Part shown: piece after piece, positions 28,601 to 41,294 of the stretch
How positions within the stretch are numbered: the first letter of the stretch is position 1
Layout of the letters: the number at the start of each line of letters is the position of its first letter
Assembly (NCBI GenBank): GCA_009792885.1
Contig: WMCF01000015.1
Location: 6,911,854-6,975,853, forward strand
Source of the DNA: Eremophila alpestris peregrina
Lineage: Eukaryota > Chordata > Aves > Passeriformes > Alaudidae
Reading direction: 5' to 3'
Length of the DNA stretch: 64,000 bases
Notes under the pieces: model-generated
What the model saw: the letters and a program-made list of their open reading frames with translations, nothing else
The model's database searches: none
What the model was told of the DNA's origin: nothing
Made by a program: the position numbers and the translations under genes

Positions 28601-31600
28601 TTGGAAGTGAATGATTACAATTCGGTAGACCTGAGAAATTAAGGGATTACATATTTTTGTAATAGAAGTGGGTATTTTTAAAACACTTGACAAGTTCATG
28701 AATATTCCATATGGGTTAAAGGTAAAATATAGCCAAATAATCATTGATACCATGCTTTAATGTTGTCCTGAGACAGTAAGAGAATTGATGCAATTTCTTT
28801 TATGTCCAGTCATCGATAGGTTGATAGGTTTTATCTCTATGTATATGCAGTTTGTTTATCTTGTTCTCTAAATATAAAGTGGGAAAGAAAGAGAATGGCC
28901 TCAAAAAATTGCTGCAATATAATTGCCAAAATTAAAAAAAAAAGGAAGCGTAAGCAGCAATTAGTGTTGTTACAAAATACTCCTGGACACTCCTGTTCAC
29001 ATACACCAGTGCTGCATTACAGAGAATGTAGGTAGAAATGTAGTTGTTTGGAAATCTAGACATTCTTTTTGTCATCACTGGAGCTCAGCTTCCAAAGGAG
29101 ACTGTTGCTGCAATGTTAAGTACTGAAATGCCTAAGGATGAGTACCCATGATTAAAAAAGATTCTCAGGATCCTTAAATGTTTAATGCAAAAGGCTAAAT
29201 ACCACAAAATGGAGATCCATAAAAGCCATCACACTTAGAGTCCTCATAAACTAGCTAATTTAGGGCAGGTGAAAAAAAAGAGATATACTTTTCTTTGTAC
29301 CTTGCTTTTTTTTATGTGTGTTTCTGGAATTACCTCCACCTGTGTCAGAGTAGCAGGCAGGACTGTCTCATATCTATATCTCTCTAAAGATATGAGAAAA
29401 AAATGTGCAAAATGTCTGATCGCAAAGGTCTGGCTTCTTTGTGCTATTTGCAGTTTATTCTGTGGTCAGTGCACTAATGCTCTGCTCTTGATTCCTTCTC
29501 CAGGGAAAGGTCTTACTTTGGGTTTTACAGATTGGTCTGTGAAGGAGAGAGTAAAAGTATTTCAGCTACTTCATCTTTTAAGAAAAATTAAGCATAAGGC
29601 AGAGTGGTACAAAGAATACCTTTGCTTTAATGGAAAAAAAAGCCCAAAACGTCTGAATTCCAGGTTTTGTTTTTATGTTTGTGTCATACTTTGGATTAAA
29701 AAAAAATAAATCACTATCAGTAATGTGGAAAAAATAACATTGGGGGATTTTTCAGTTTTATGAGGTAATTATTAATTATGCCACAGGCTGCTCTGTAGGT
29801 CTCTGTAACTGTGCATAATACTGAGGCTTTGACTGGTGGTTTCATACCTACAGGTTTGCAAATTAAGGGCAGTATTTAATGTGAATGTGTGTGTACTTAC
29901 CTCTTTATTTGATTCAGTCTAGCATATCACTCTTACTGCCTGATTTCGGCCACTCTAGATAGTAATTTTACAAATACTGTGGTAGACAAAAGCCATATTA
30001 ATGGCTAGGTGTTTGTGCTACCATGCATGCATATGAAAAATTCATTAGACCTTTTTCATATTGATCATAGAATGAAGAACAGAGCTTGGGTTTGTGCTGG
30101 GCTAATGAGTGGTAGCTATTACAAAATATGTAGACTTTAATTGCTTGTGAGTTAAATCCACAGTGTTGTAGTGATCCTGCAGTGTAGAAACTGAAACCAT
30201 CAAATTCCTCTTAGACAAGATTCACCAAATTGTCAATTTTAATTGCTATTTTCAGGATTAGCAAAAAAATGTACTGACACTTCAAAACAGCAGGGCAAAA
30301 TCACCTACAATTTATTTCTGTATTTCAGACATATCTTTCTCCCTGATTTACAGGTGCTGTGAAATTTATGAGAGTCACCAAAAGATACATGACACTTGAT
30401 AGATCTATAACAAATAGCAGGAAGAGATTGTATGCTGCTTTCCACTGAATGCTGTGCAAGCTCCATAAAAGCTTGTCTCACAACAGGACATGGGCTGAAT
30501 CATTCACACAGTTTACTGAAGGGCAGTGTGTGCACACAAGTGTGTTGTGATCTCCCACCTCACTGAGTGCAGTACTTAACTGAGCTAGAATTTTGATCTC
30601 TGAATTTTAAAGATTCAGCTTCCAGTAGTCTTTGACATGATTTCCATCATAGTCATAATGTGTTTTCAGCTCTGACATGCTACCTATGCTGTGGAATATC
30701 AGCACATAATCTAGTAGCACAATGAAATTTTATTGAAATGTATACTAAACTCAATATTCATAAAATACTTTCTAATCCTTTTTTGAATGCCATTACCATC
30801 ACTCACATATATCACTTCTGTTTATATAAAGTCCCTATGTCACAAATTAAATGCTGGAAGAAAATGTCCTTCCATAAAAAAAGAGATCTGCATCCTTGTA
30901 TGCATTTGTGCACACACTGAATGACTAACTGTGACAGCTAATTTACTTACTTTGTCCATATAGATGTGGCCATTCATCATGGCAAGATAGTTAACACATG
31001 ACACAAGCATCTCTCTTAGGCATAATGATAATGCAGGCCATCCATTCAAAAAATAGGGCACTGTTACAGAAGGAAAGAAAAGCAGTTCTATTTTAGGTGT
31101 GTTGCTGGTAAATCCAGCTCTGCTCTTTTATAATCTGAAGTTGTGTTATTCTGAGTAGCATGGGATAGAAGAGAGCTCATTCTCTTTGGAAGTATATACA
31201 TAAGTGCTGGGTGGTGATATTTAAACTATATAGGAGAGCTACTTTGTTAAGTTATTTTAACCACTTAAGTGAACCACAAAGGCTCAGTGCAGTTTCTCAT
31301 CTGGAATAAGATGTATTAACAACTGGGCATCAAGGAAACTGAAAGACTGTGCTTTATGAGAGCATGTAGTCTGTGTTTTTGCTAGCACTGCTCAGCTGAT
31401 AGTGCACCATGTTATACAATAGATTTCCATTAATTTCTTGAGCTGTTAAAAAAGGAAAAGGATTTTCTCTCATTTTCACTATGGCTTGGTTTTCTTCTCT
31501 GCTTGTCAGACATAGGAATGAATAGCCATAGTGAGAGCTTTACATATGCAAGAAGGCTGGGAAATACATCTCCAACCTCTTGCATTTAACTATTCAGGCC

Positions 31601-32518
31601 AGTATTAGCCTCCTGTACAAGTCTTTACCCTTCATCTCAGACTCCAAGATGATAATTCCCACTGGGAGGACTTTCAATTCTGTAGGGAAGTTGAGGTTAG
31701 GTTAAATTAAGTTTTGAATTTCTAAGTCCTAATAATCCTTTTCATTCAACTTTTGGTTGGTAGAAATGGGGAATTATAAAAAGCTAGAAAATACTTTACC
31801 AGAGTATTAAAAACGTTTTATGGTGTCAGTCTGTCTTCATAATGGAGCTGGTGTATCCCCATTGTATTACCAACTGGGTAATTAAAATATGAGTGGACTG
31901 TGAATATATTGTGACTACTTGATGCCTGTGATGAATACAAGATGCTTTCCTGTTTTATGTATTTTTTTGCCATAAGAGCATAAGGGGTTTGGAAGACAAT
32001 AAATCAACTTTTGGGTTTGGTTTTTTTTAAGGAGAAACAAGCGGTCTGACATATAAGGGATTTCATTTTTGCAGTGGCACAGTTTATTTATTATTTCAAC
32101 TTAGAGTCAAATTCTTCATTAACAGAACATGGTGAATGAGGGCAATGATTTTGATGGGATTGGTGAAGAATGGAGAAAGAATGCTATCTAAAGAAGAAAC
32201 CTTACTTCTAAAACAAGCTTATTCCTGGTCTAAAGCAAAGTTGTTTTCTTTCAGCAGGAATTTTGTCTACTGCTATGACAGTAAAAGGAAAGAGGGAAGG
32301 AAAGTAGAGCAGCTGGGTTGTGCTATGATGAAGCAGGCTTGCTTGAGTCTTGAGCTAGAAATAGAGAAATATTATTGTCAGCAACTTAAGGTGGTTGTGC
32401 TTCTTGGTTGTTCTTCAACACTGTATGTGTTTAAAAATTGAGGTTTCCTGTGACCTTTTATTTCTGGCTTGTGTTTTCAGGAAGGATAGGTTGCCTCCTT
32501 TCAGGAAGTGACTTGCAT

Positions 32519-32725
32519 TTTAGTAAAAGCATGCTTTGGGGAATTTTGCATAGCATGAGCAAAATACTTGCTAAAAACTTTTGCAACTTGAAGGGTTATA
32601 TAAAATGGATATTTTCTCAGTAATGGCATCGTTTCTGCCTGGGCTAGCTTTCATTTTTCCTCTCAGAATACATAAATTGGAAAGTAAATGTCCCCATTAG
32701 TAATACAGACCTGTAACTTTTCAAT
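32519..32725 (+). repeat. Copy 1 of a direct ~200-bp duplication
   Basis: This block shares long words with 34624-34824, including 'gctttggggaattttgcata', 'gggttatataaaatggatat' and 'tttctcagtaatggca'. The two copies lie about 2.1 kb apart in the same orientation, and similarity ends on both sides. By eye they are roughly 85-90% alike. The pair flanks the LTR piece at 33.66-34.35 kb and the poly(A) run. It is either a local duplication or two members of an undescribed repeat family. Confidence 0.85.
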
Positions 32726-33659
32726 AGTGTAGGTTTATATGCCCCTAGTATCTGTTTGCAGGGCTTTTGTACTTGTAGGCTCTTTGTTTCCTGTATTCTC
32801 CATGATAAAAATAATAAATTCATATAGCAAGACCCAATATAATACAGAAGTTCTGTCAGCAATGTGAATGTGTAAAATATATCAGTATGTGTCCAAGTCA
32901 TTAAAATATGACTATGTGTAGCTAGGAGAACTCTGTTTGAGTTAATCATCGGTTTTCCAGGAACAGCTGGAACAAACTGCTCCCTCTATTCGGGCATGCA
33001 AAGCTTAAAAAGCAGTGGGTGCAGCATTAGCTGTGTGTGGGAGAGAGCAGTCCAACCAGCAGCTTTTTCTGTTGCATAGCAAGACTATTTGGAGGCAGAA
33101 TTGGTCGAAGATATGGGGTGGAGGGCAGAAAGTGTAATTTGTCAAGGAAGTGTGATGGCTAATGACTTGTGACAGGGGTTTGTAGTGATACCATTATTAC
33201 TGTACCTGTCAGGTGCCTGGCATGACCAGCATGATTAACCTTAAAAAATCAAGATTCCTTCAACAGTTTTCTCTGGATTTTAGGAAGTGCTTGGAACTTG
33301 AAATAGGCTTTATAAAATTATCATCTTTGTGTTGAAACGAGTTTCAGAAAGGATGAGAGTGATTTTAGGTATGAATTTTCTGCTGTGCTACACTACAGTA
33401 AATTTTTGTATTTTTACATGATGAGAAAAACACTATGAGATCTTAGTTACATTTCAAAGACACTGTAAGAATCAATGAGTAGATTTGAAGAAGTATTTAA
33501 AAAAGAAAATATTCCTTTGATTGGTGGATATTGTGCAGAACACAAAACAGAACAAAATATTCAGTGTCAGGCAACTCAGCTATCAGACAGGGGAAAAATA
33601 GTTTTATTTTTATTTATAATTTTTTAGTCATGATTTAGAGATATTGGATTTTCAGGGAA

Positions 33660-34352
33660 AAATAAAGAGTGAGAACATGTGAGAGAAACAGCCCTGCAGA
33701 TGCCAAGGTCAGGGCAGTTGTGGGAGGAGGTACTCCAGGAGCTGGACCTGAGATTCCCCTGCAGCCCGTGGTGCAGCCCATGGTGAGGCAGCTGTGCCCC
33801 AGCAGCCCATGGAGGTTCATGATGCAGCAGAGATTCACCTGCTGCTCTGGAGGACCTCAGGTCGGGGCAGGTGGGTGCCTGAAGGAGGCTGTGACACTGT
33901 GGGAAGCCTGTGCTAGAGCAGGCTCCGGGCAGGATCTGTAGATCTGTGTGTAGATCCATGGAGAGAGGGATTGACACTCGAGCAGATTTCCTGGTAGGAC
34001 TTGTGACCCCGGGGTACCATGCTGAAAGTTCTTGAAGGATTGCAGCCTATGGAAAGGACCCACACTGGGTCAGGGCAAGAGTGTGAGGAGTCCTCCCCCT
34101 GAGGAGGAAGGAGTGGCAAAGTGTGATGAACTTACTGCAACCCTCACTCCCCATCTTCCTGTGCTTCTGAGGGGGACAAGGTAGAGAAATTGTGAGTAAA
34201 GCTGAGGCCGGGAAAAGGGAATTATTGAGGAAGGTGTTTAAAATATGTGTTTTATTTCTCATTATCCTCCTCTTTTAATGATTAGTGAATTAAATTAATT
34301 TCACCAAGTTAACTTGTTTTTGCCCATGATGATGATTTTTGAGTGATCTCTC
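33660..34352 (+). mobile_element. Avian ERV LTR fragment (middle and 3' part), plus orientation
   Basis: This GC-rich block starts near 'gtgagaacatgtgagagaaa' and runs through 'ctgagattcccctgcagccc', 'ggtgggtgcctgaaggaggc' and 'ggacttgtgacccc', then 'gaggaggaaggagtggcaaa' and 'tttatttctcattatcctcc'. It ends in 'tgagtgatctctcaag'. That word order is familiar from an abundant avian endogenous retrovirus LTR family, probably ERVL-class. The 5' part and the last hundred or so bases are missing. The open frames here on both strands come from repetitive GC-rich LTR sequence and are not genes. A partial inverted relative lies at 35990-36515. Confidence 0.75.
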
Positions 34353-34434
34353 AAGTCATACAGTAGGTGTCTTCAAAGCTGTTAAAATGAGATCTGAAAT
34401 TCTGAGTTAAAGCAAAAAAAACACACATACACAA

Positions 34435-34437
<3 letters not shown>

Positions 34438-34506
<69 letters not shown>
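34438..34506 (+). repeat. 69-base pure poly(A) run
   Basis: There are 69 uninterrupted A residues, followed by 'cc', nine A and 'cc'. An uninterrupted run this long suggests a recent poly(A) tail or an expanded homopolymer. The sequence just 5' of it ('cacacatacacaaagc') is not a recognisable LINE 3' end. The minus-strand poly-Phe frame across it is an artefact of the run. Exact length is prone to sequencing error. Confidence 0.9.
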
Positions 34507-34508
<2 letters not shown>

Positions 34509-34623
34509 AAAAAAAAAACCTGCTCCAAAATACAAAAATAGTCTTAAAAGACCCAATTGAATCAATTATCATATGTGAAACTGAATCAAGTCAGTTTCTT
34601 CTCTTTACTCCTAAACCTGCTCT

Positions 34624-34824
34624 TTACTAAAAGAATGCTTTGGGGAATTTTGCATAACTTGAGAAAACAGTTGCTAGCAACGTTTTTGACTGGAAGGGTT
34701 ATATAAAATGGATATTTTCTCAGTAATGGCACCATTTCTGTCTGGGCTGTCTTTGATTTTCCTTCTCAGAATATATAAATTGGAAAGTAAACATCCCCAT
34801 TAGTAGCACAGACCTGTAAATTTT
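34624..34824 (+). repeat. Copy 2 of a direct ~200-bp duplication
   Basis: This is the partner of 32519-32725. It begins 'tttactaaaagaatgctttg' against 'tttagtaaaagcatgctttg' in copy 1 and ends around 'cacagacctgtaaattttga' against 'tacagacctgtaacttttca'. Small indels and substitutions separate the two copies. Confidence 0.85.
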
Positions 34825-35989
34825 GAGTTGGAAACTTCTGTATCAGAAAACTTTTATGTATTACATCTTCGCAAAAATTCATAAGCGAATAAAATTGATA
34901 AACACTATCCTTATAAGTATTTTGGTATGCCTTTGAAGACAGTTTATAGTTGTAATGTAAAACAATATCAAAATGAAACTTTAAATCTTGTCAAATAAAG
35001 CATTACAATGTGGCATTTTTCTGTCTATTGAGGAAAAAAGCCCCACCATCCCAAGCCCCCCAACCTCTGACTTAATTAAAAACCTCTGAACCAACAAACT
35101 TCAAACTTTACATATACTTAATTTTTCTGCAAGTATTATATTATGATACTTTAATTTTTTTCAAAGTTTGAAATAATTCTACTGAGAATTGCTGATGCCC
35201 ACTCTCAATCTTTATTTGAAAATTCAATTTTTTTAATATCAGTCTAAGCTGTATTGGACTGCTGAGCCCATTTAGTTGTTGATCCATGGAATCTAAATTG
35301 CTGGGAGCTGTAAGTATTGCAGAGAGATGCTGAAAGTAATATTGACAGAAAGTAGAGCACAGTATTGGTAGGAGTACTAGTAGAGGTGAGTAAAATCTTA
35401 TGCTTTTTTAAACACTGAACTGTGGAGAAAGAGGAGGCGAAATAGGGAGCTTGAAGCAGTTGTGTAGGAGACTGTAAAGGATAAAAGGTGAGAAAGTATG
35501 AAGAGATAAAGAAATACTTAAAGAATGAACCAAACATCCCAACAGTTTAAGTGGTTCCTAGTTCATAAGACATGGAACAAACTCATTTCATCAATCAAAA
35601 TATTCAATTCTGGAAAAAATGGGGGAAGACTGAGGGAAGCTAAAGCATTTATCATCAATATTACTGAATTCTGTACGTAATTGCTTTCAGAAAAATGATA
35701 TTTTTAAGTAATTCTTCATTAATTTAATAAATTTTATTTTTACAACAAGAAAAGACAAAACAATAAGACTTTTAAAAAGAACTGAAATCTAGAAAAACTG
35801 GTATTTCAGGAGGCCATGAAATTTTTATGTGTTGGTTTATCACCACTGGCAATAGAGAGGTCTATGCTTGTAGCTTCAGTTAGGTCATTATCTGGTGAAG
35901 GATCATAGATAAGAAGATACCTAACTGACAGTTTTGAACTGATTCTTCTTTTCCTGGGACAGAGTTGTCCATGAAATTCTCCAACATAA

Positions 35990-36515
35990 TTCCATCCCAC
36001 GGGCAGCAGTGCTTCACTGAGTGCTGCAAGCAGGTCACTCTTCCACAGGCTGCAGTCCTTCAGGCATAGGCTGCTCCAGCGTGGCTCCCCAGAGGGTCAC
36101 AAGTCTTATGAAAGAAAATCTGCTCCAGCATGGGCTCATCTCTGCACAGGTCTGCAGCTCCCTGCCAGTGTCCTAGTGCAGCATGGGGCTCCCACATGTT
36201 CACAGCCTCCTCTCAGGCACCCACCTGCTCTGGTGTGGGGCTCCTCCATGGGCTGAAGGTGGATCTCTGCATCCCCGTGATCCTTCATGGGCTGCAGGGG
36301 CACAGCTGCCTCACCATGGTCTGCAGGGGAATCTCAGCTCCAGTGCCTGGAGCTGCTCCTACCCATCTTTCTCCACTGACCAGAGGTGTTACTGCTGTTT
36401 CTGCTTTGCTTAGCCTTGGCCAGCAGCACATCCATCTTAAAGCTGCCTGGAATTGCCTCCACGCTGCCCCACCCCCACCCCTACTAAGAAAACCTGGCCG
36501 CATCAACCCAGTACA
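35990..36515 (-). mobile_element. Avian ERV LTR fragment (5' and middle part), minus orientation
   Basis: Read on the minus strand, this begins at 36515 with 'tgtactgggttgatgcggcc', which looks like the true LTR 5' terminus (TG). It continues through 'gctgctggccaaggctaagc', 'gctgagattcccctgcagac', 'aggtgggtgcctgagaggag' and 'gacttgtgacc' to about 35990, where it breaks off. The middle part belongs to the same LTR family as 33660-34352, in opposite orientation. The 169-residue minus-strand frame overlapping it starts at GTG and reads through LTR and flank, so I do not treat it as a gene. Confidence 0.75.
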
Positions 36516-39500
36516 GCCCCTAAACAAGGGAACTATTTCCTCTCTACAGAAGTAGTCCCTTCTCATTGTGCTTCCCATGCTTCTGAAGAGCTCCTCAAAC
36601 AATTTGTCTGAGATCACACAATAAAGTGGTAGGTAGTATTTTGTTTCCTGTGTCTGGTAATACTCTTTAAGATGTACAGAAATACAGAACAGTAGAGGAT
36701 TCAGCTGTATTTTTGCTGGGCACAGATGTCCTATGACTGTATTTTGCCTTATGGTGTTCCAAGAATGAGTTACATTACGAGTGTCTTGATTCACAAATTG
36801 CCTTTAGGAGGAGACACCATGGTAAAGTACACATTATGCAGATTTATCTACAGAACAAGTTTATAATATGGACTGGACTTTTTTTTTGTTTTGTTTTGTT
36901 TTCTACATAGAAAAGGGATCTCTGAGACAGCAGCAATCCATGTCTGAGCGAATCTGGTAAAATTAAAAAATTCTATTTGATATTCTGATTATTTTTTTCT
37001 CTGGCACTTCTACCTGTTGAAACTCTGGGCAGAGCCTGTAGTTGCAGATATGATTGTTGGAAGCAGAATGAAAAGCATAGCTTTTGTTCACAAACAGAAC
37101 TTTAGCCTTGCTGTTGCAGTAAGAAAACTGTTTGAAATCTTTATAAAACTCCCTTATGCCTTCTTGCAAGTGATCACTAATGAGAGCCATGACTTCTGAC
37201 AGTCCATCTTAGATGGTGCAATTCCACAGGCTATTGATTTCTAAGCATTCAATAAGTAATTTTTAGAGAATGAAGATTTTTTTTCACTCTTACATATGGA
37301 GTACCTCTTCTGGTTTTGCAAGTTATGAATAGCAAAGCAATGTTTCCTTCACTGAAGAACTGGATTTATTTTGTTTCTTGACTATATATTTTGGATATGT
37401 ACCCAATAATTTACACTAAATTAAACTGAATAGGCTTTGCGTAAGTTTGTGCGATCAATCCTGCAGAAGTGAAAACTGAAAAAAAAATTGCTAAATACAA
37501 CAGGACTTAATATTCCAGTAATGATGAAATTAGATGACATTTTCTGGTTAAGGAGTTCTTTATTTGGGGCCAGGGCCTTCAGTGGAAGAATAAATTGAGC
37601 ATTTAAAATACCTGAGTACTCTGTAAAGTTTTCTGCTATGCACAGTAATATAAATCTGCTCTATTCTGAACCTCTATGAATATAATTTCCAGAATGGAAA
37701 CATTTCTAAATCTAAGCCTCTATTTACACAGAGAAATGTAGTATAGTTTCAAGTCATATGAATTCTCTATTTCAAAGTACTTATTTTTTATTCCTTTTTT
37801 CAGGATATGGTTTAACTACTGATTTTACTAATTACTTAACGACAAAGGTAGCTAAAGCTGTGTGCTCTTTAACTCCTCAGCAACATTAATGTAAGCTAAA
37901 GGTTTTAATTTCTCTATTCTTCTCTAAATCAGTGCTTTTTCTAGTAAAAGAGGAGTATAGTAGAGTTAGATGTTTTAGATTCTCTAGATTTTTATTTCTA
38001 TTCACACTCTTTTTAAGATCTGTGATGGCTCAAAGAGTGGATTTTTCTCTGCAGCTTTGGGCTCTAATCATTTCTCTCAAGTAAGAGCAGGATGCTGTTC
38101 TTAGCACTGAAAACAGTCTGTACAAACTTGCTAAGGTGGATCTTTTTCCTTTTTTAAACTTTTTATTATGGCATATGCACTCTAGTTTGCCATTTCATAA
38201 AAAAACCTTTTAATATTATTAGTTATTTGCAATGTTGATAATTTTTGTGAGCCTTTTAGTATTCTCATTCTGCAGTATCAGCCTTCAGTAGCATTGCTGT
38301 AATCTTGAGAAAGGTTTGATTTCCTTATTTCTGTGCTATTAACTAAGTCATTTAAAGTGTTCTAGTCTGGACAACTCCCAAATGTTAGAAATTTCCACAC
38401 TGAGTTCAGGCTTTACACTTGCCAGCTGACAAAGATTATGGAAAAAGTCCACCTGGAGCCTGTCCAGTTCACTGATTACAGGATTTTGAGGTACAAAAAT
38501 GCTAAAAAGGGTTTTGAAAGACTCAGGGAATTTTCAGGCAAATTTGTGTTGGAGTTGCTGCTGAATGCAATCAAAAAGCCTCTCACTCCATTTATGGTTC
38601 AATTTGCTTGCACCTAAACAAGAGCAATATATGCAAGGAGAAAATGTGATTTTCATATTGCTAATTGGCCCTGAGTACCTATAAATGCGTTTCAAAAGCT
38701 GGTAATTGGTAATAAATGGTATTTTCTTTAACAAGTTTCTATCTGGATTCAAAGCATTGATTATGCAGACAGAGCATTTGTAATGAAACAGAGATAGCTC
38801 CTGAATAGGATTAGTAGCAGGCTTTTTATCTGGGCTTTCTTAGAAAATAAATAGAAGATTAACTTAATATCTTCTACTAAGCTTATTGCTTGCTATTTTT
38901 CATGATAACATTTAAAATATTCTGGGTCTTTGGTGGCTTGCTTTTGAGCAGTCATTTAGTGACTTGCTGAGTGTCACATATACTGAGTTAGAGGGCAGAA
39001 AATGTTGCTTATAAATGGCTAGCAGGAAAGAGAGCAAAATTTGCAGCAAACACTGCCTAGCAATTCAAGAACAAAATAGACTAAGCTTATTACAGTCCAA
39101 TCTTACTTCACAGGACCAGAATAAATTCAATCAGGGTATTTCTCTTTTTATGACCTGGAAAAGACAGCATTTTGAATAGGCAAAAAATACAGGTCTAGTA
39201 TTCTATCTATTCAAATGTAAGCTGACCTAGACCTGCCTTCTGAACTAACAAACAGTATGAACCCATTAAGATCTGCTCATTCCTGTTACTTTCATTTCTC
39301 AGAACTGCTGTTTTTGTCACTTCCAAATTCTCCAGAGGAGAGAAGAAATGTGTCTGGTTAAAACTATAAACCTAATTTATTAGGCATTAATTTATTTCTT
39401 GTAAATTACTTGACATTCTAATTCTCCAGCAATAAAACTAAAGGAATCTGTATGGCTACAAAGTGAAATGAAAAAAAAAAAAAAGAAATAAACAGCTGAA

Positions 39501-41294
39501 ATATCTGCCCACTGCCCATTCTAATGAGCTTAACTCTATCATTAGAGCTTTATGGGAAACCATCTGTTGATCAAGCAAAGATGTGAAAATAAACTTGGAT
39601 TTGTGATCAACATGGTTTGAGTCCAGATTAGCTTGGAACACATAAGCAAATTCTTTGACTCAGGGAATTAATGTGCTTTATCCAGGAGGAAGTATCTGGC
39701 ATGAAGGATTTGACAATACAACAAGATTAGCTATAACAGAATTAAGCAAATGTTTCTTTCTAAATCACCAATTTATAACTGTTTCTGTTGAGGAATAATA
39801 TTTAATAATATTTTGTTTCCTAGAGAAAAGCTCACATATATTGTAACCTTTGTAGCATAAAAATAATGATATCAATTAATTTAAAACAACTGATAATTTT
39901 TTGCTATCCAACTAAATGTTAAAAAAGTCAATTTACTTATTTTAAAAGAAGTTTATGTAAAATGAAGTTACTTAATTTTAAATGATAGCTCATTCTGTTA
40001 ATTGAGTACCTGTACATGGCACAGAATAGGTGCTGTGTTGGTTCCCAGTAAAATTATCTGCTTGTCACCTTCAATTATAAAGTGATTCCTGTGACAGGAA
40101 GTGATGGACCAGCCTTTCCTCCTTAAACCTACTGGACCCTGTACAGTGACTGTAGGAGAATATGTGGAACACCTTTGGACAAACATAATTCAAAAGCAAC
40201 TTGCTAGCAAATCTAAAGATTTTGGTTTTGGCCTTTTTGGCTATTATTTTTTATTTTATAACTGCATTTCATTCTGATTTTTAAGAATTACTATGTTTAT
40301 GCAGTTTTCAATTTTTTTCCCAGCACCCAGAATGTGGACTGCATTTCCTTACACATCTTTCAATATCATTTTTTGAATGTAATACCTACTGAATTCAAAA
40401 CTTGAGTAAGGAAACTGTGGTATTATACTGTAAATAAAAAAAAATTCTTATGTGCTCCATAGTATTTATAATTCAATTTAATATATAAGATGAGATTGGT
40501 TAGAATTAATTTATAATACTGTTTCATATGATGAACTGAGATATGTCTTCTATTGCTCTTCTATTGATTATGTAAACTCTTTTGTATATATCTAGTTGAA
40601 ATAAAAAAACCCGCTTCATCTGTGAAATCCTTCATTTTCAGCACTACAAGTCATATATATAATCTTAAGGATTTCATTTGAATCCATCTCATTACATATT
40701 TGTAAAAGAAGGAGGTATCATCTGTGTTGAGAACTATTTAGAAATTCCAGCATAGTTTCCTGGTTTCCTCAAGGACTAGTGCTTCCTGACACTGTCTGAT
40801 TTTCCGCTGCAACCCTGAACTGAGTAACTAGGCAGAAATGCCTATACAATAAAAACAAACATTTTCCTCCTGTTTATTTTGCTCTTTTTTTTTTTTTCCT
40901 TTTAAATATAGACATCATTATATTTGCAGGGTAAATTCAGTTTTAATTAATAAGTCTTTTAGATAAAAAGTAGGTATGTAATTTTTCATTTTGAAAATAA
41001 TCAGAATTCATCACAAATTAAGTCAATTAGAGTTTTATTTTTCTTTCCCAAGGTGTGTAAAAAATGTATGTGAATTTGAGAAACTGAACTAGAGTAGGTA
41101 CCCAAAATCAGTGGAAAGATAGGATTGCTTTTTCCATTTCTCTCCCAATCCAGTCGGATTTTTTCACCTTGTACTTACAGTGATGAGAACAGGGAAAGAA
41201 TGCATTTATTTTCCTGTATCAGATTCTAGAAGCTGTAATGGAGTCAACACTTGGTCTCATCTTACCAACATGGAGTTTCTCTTGTGGTTTACAG

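Larger units (their letters stand above)
1..41294 (+). other. KLHL1: KLHL1 intron 1 (3' part), AT-rich
   Basis: This is the portion of the intron before the first BTB exon, inferred to be intron 1 because mammalian KLHL1 encodes its whole serine-rich N-terminus in one upstream exon. I saw no frame resembling that N-terminus and no CpG-rich promoter-like stretch in these 41.3 kb, so exon 1 lies further upstream. Most of the DNA is AT-rich with no recognisable structure. Identifiable contents are listed separately: CR1 fragments near 17.7, 19.9 and 22.0 kb, an ERV LTR piece near 23.8 kb, the rearranged LTR block at 32.5-36.5 kb, and low-complexity tracts. Slightly GC-richer unexplained patches lie around 7.27-7.75, 11.85-12.25, 14.28-14.52 and 33.0-33.25 kb. 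Confidence 0.8.

Noticed and set aside
29269..29709. 146-residue + strand open frame with a hydrophobic, cysteine-containing N-terminus
   Set aside because: It begins at GTG rather than ATG, has no recognisable domain or nearby splice or promoter context, and a frame this long is plausible by chance in 64 kb of AT-rich intron.
30061..30110. 'gatcatagaatgaagaacag' resembling a CR1 minus-strand terminus
   Set aside because: Similarity ends after about 13 bases, and the expected 'tggtttgggttggaa' continuation is absent.
34351..34572. Minus-strand frame with a long poly-Phe stretch
   Set aside because: It is simply the translation of the 69-base poly(A) run.
36285..36794. 169-residue minus-strand open frame, the longest in the window
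   Set aside because: It starts at GTG and runs from unique flank into the ERV LTR fragment. The residues reflect LTR nucleotide sequence and show no protein family.
1..41294. Antisense transcript partner of KLHL1 (ATXN8OS-like) or CTG/CAG expansion
   Set aside because: In mammals the antisense gene overlaps the 5' end of KLHL1, which is outside this window. I saw no CTG/CAG repeat tract here.
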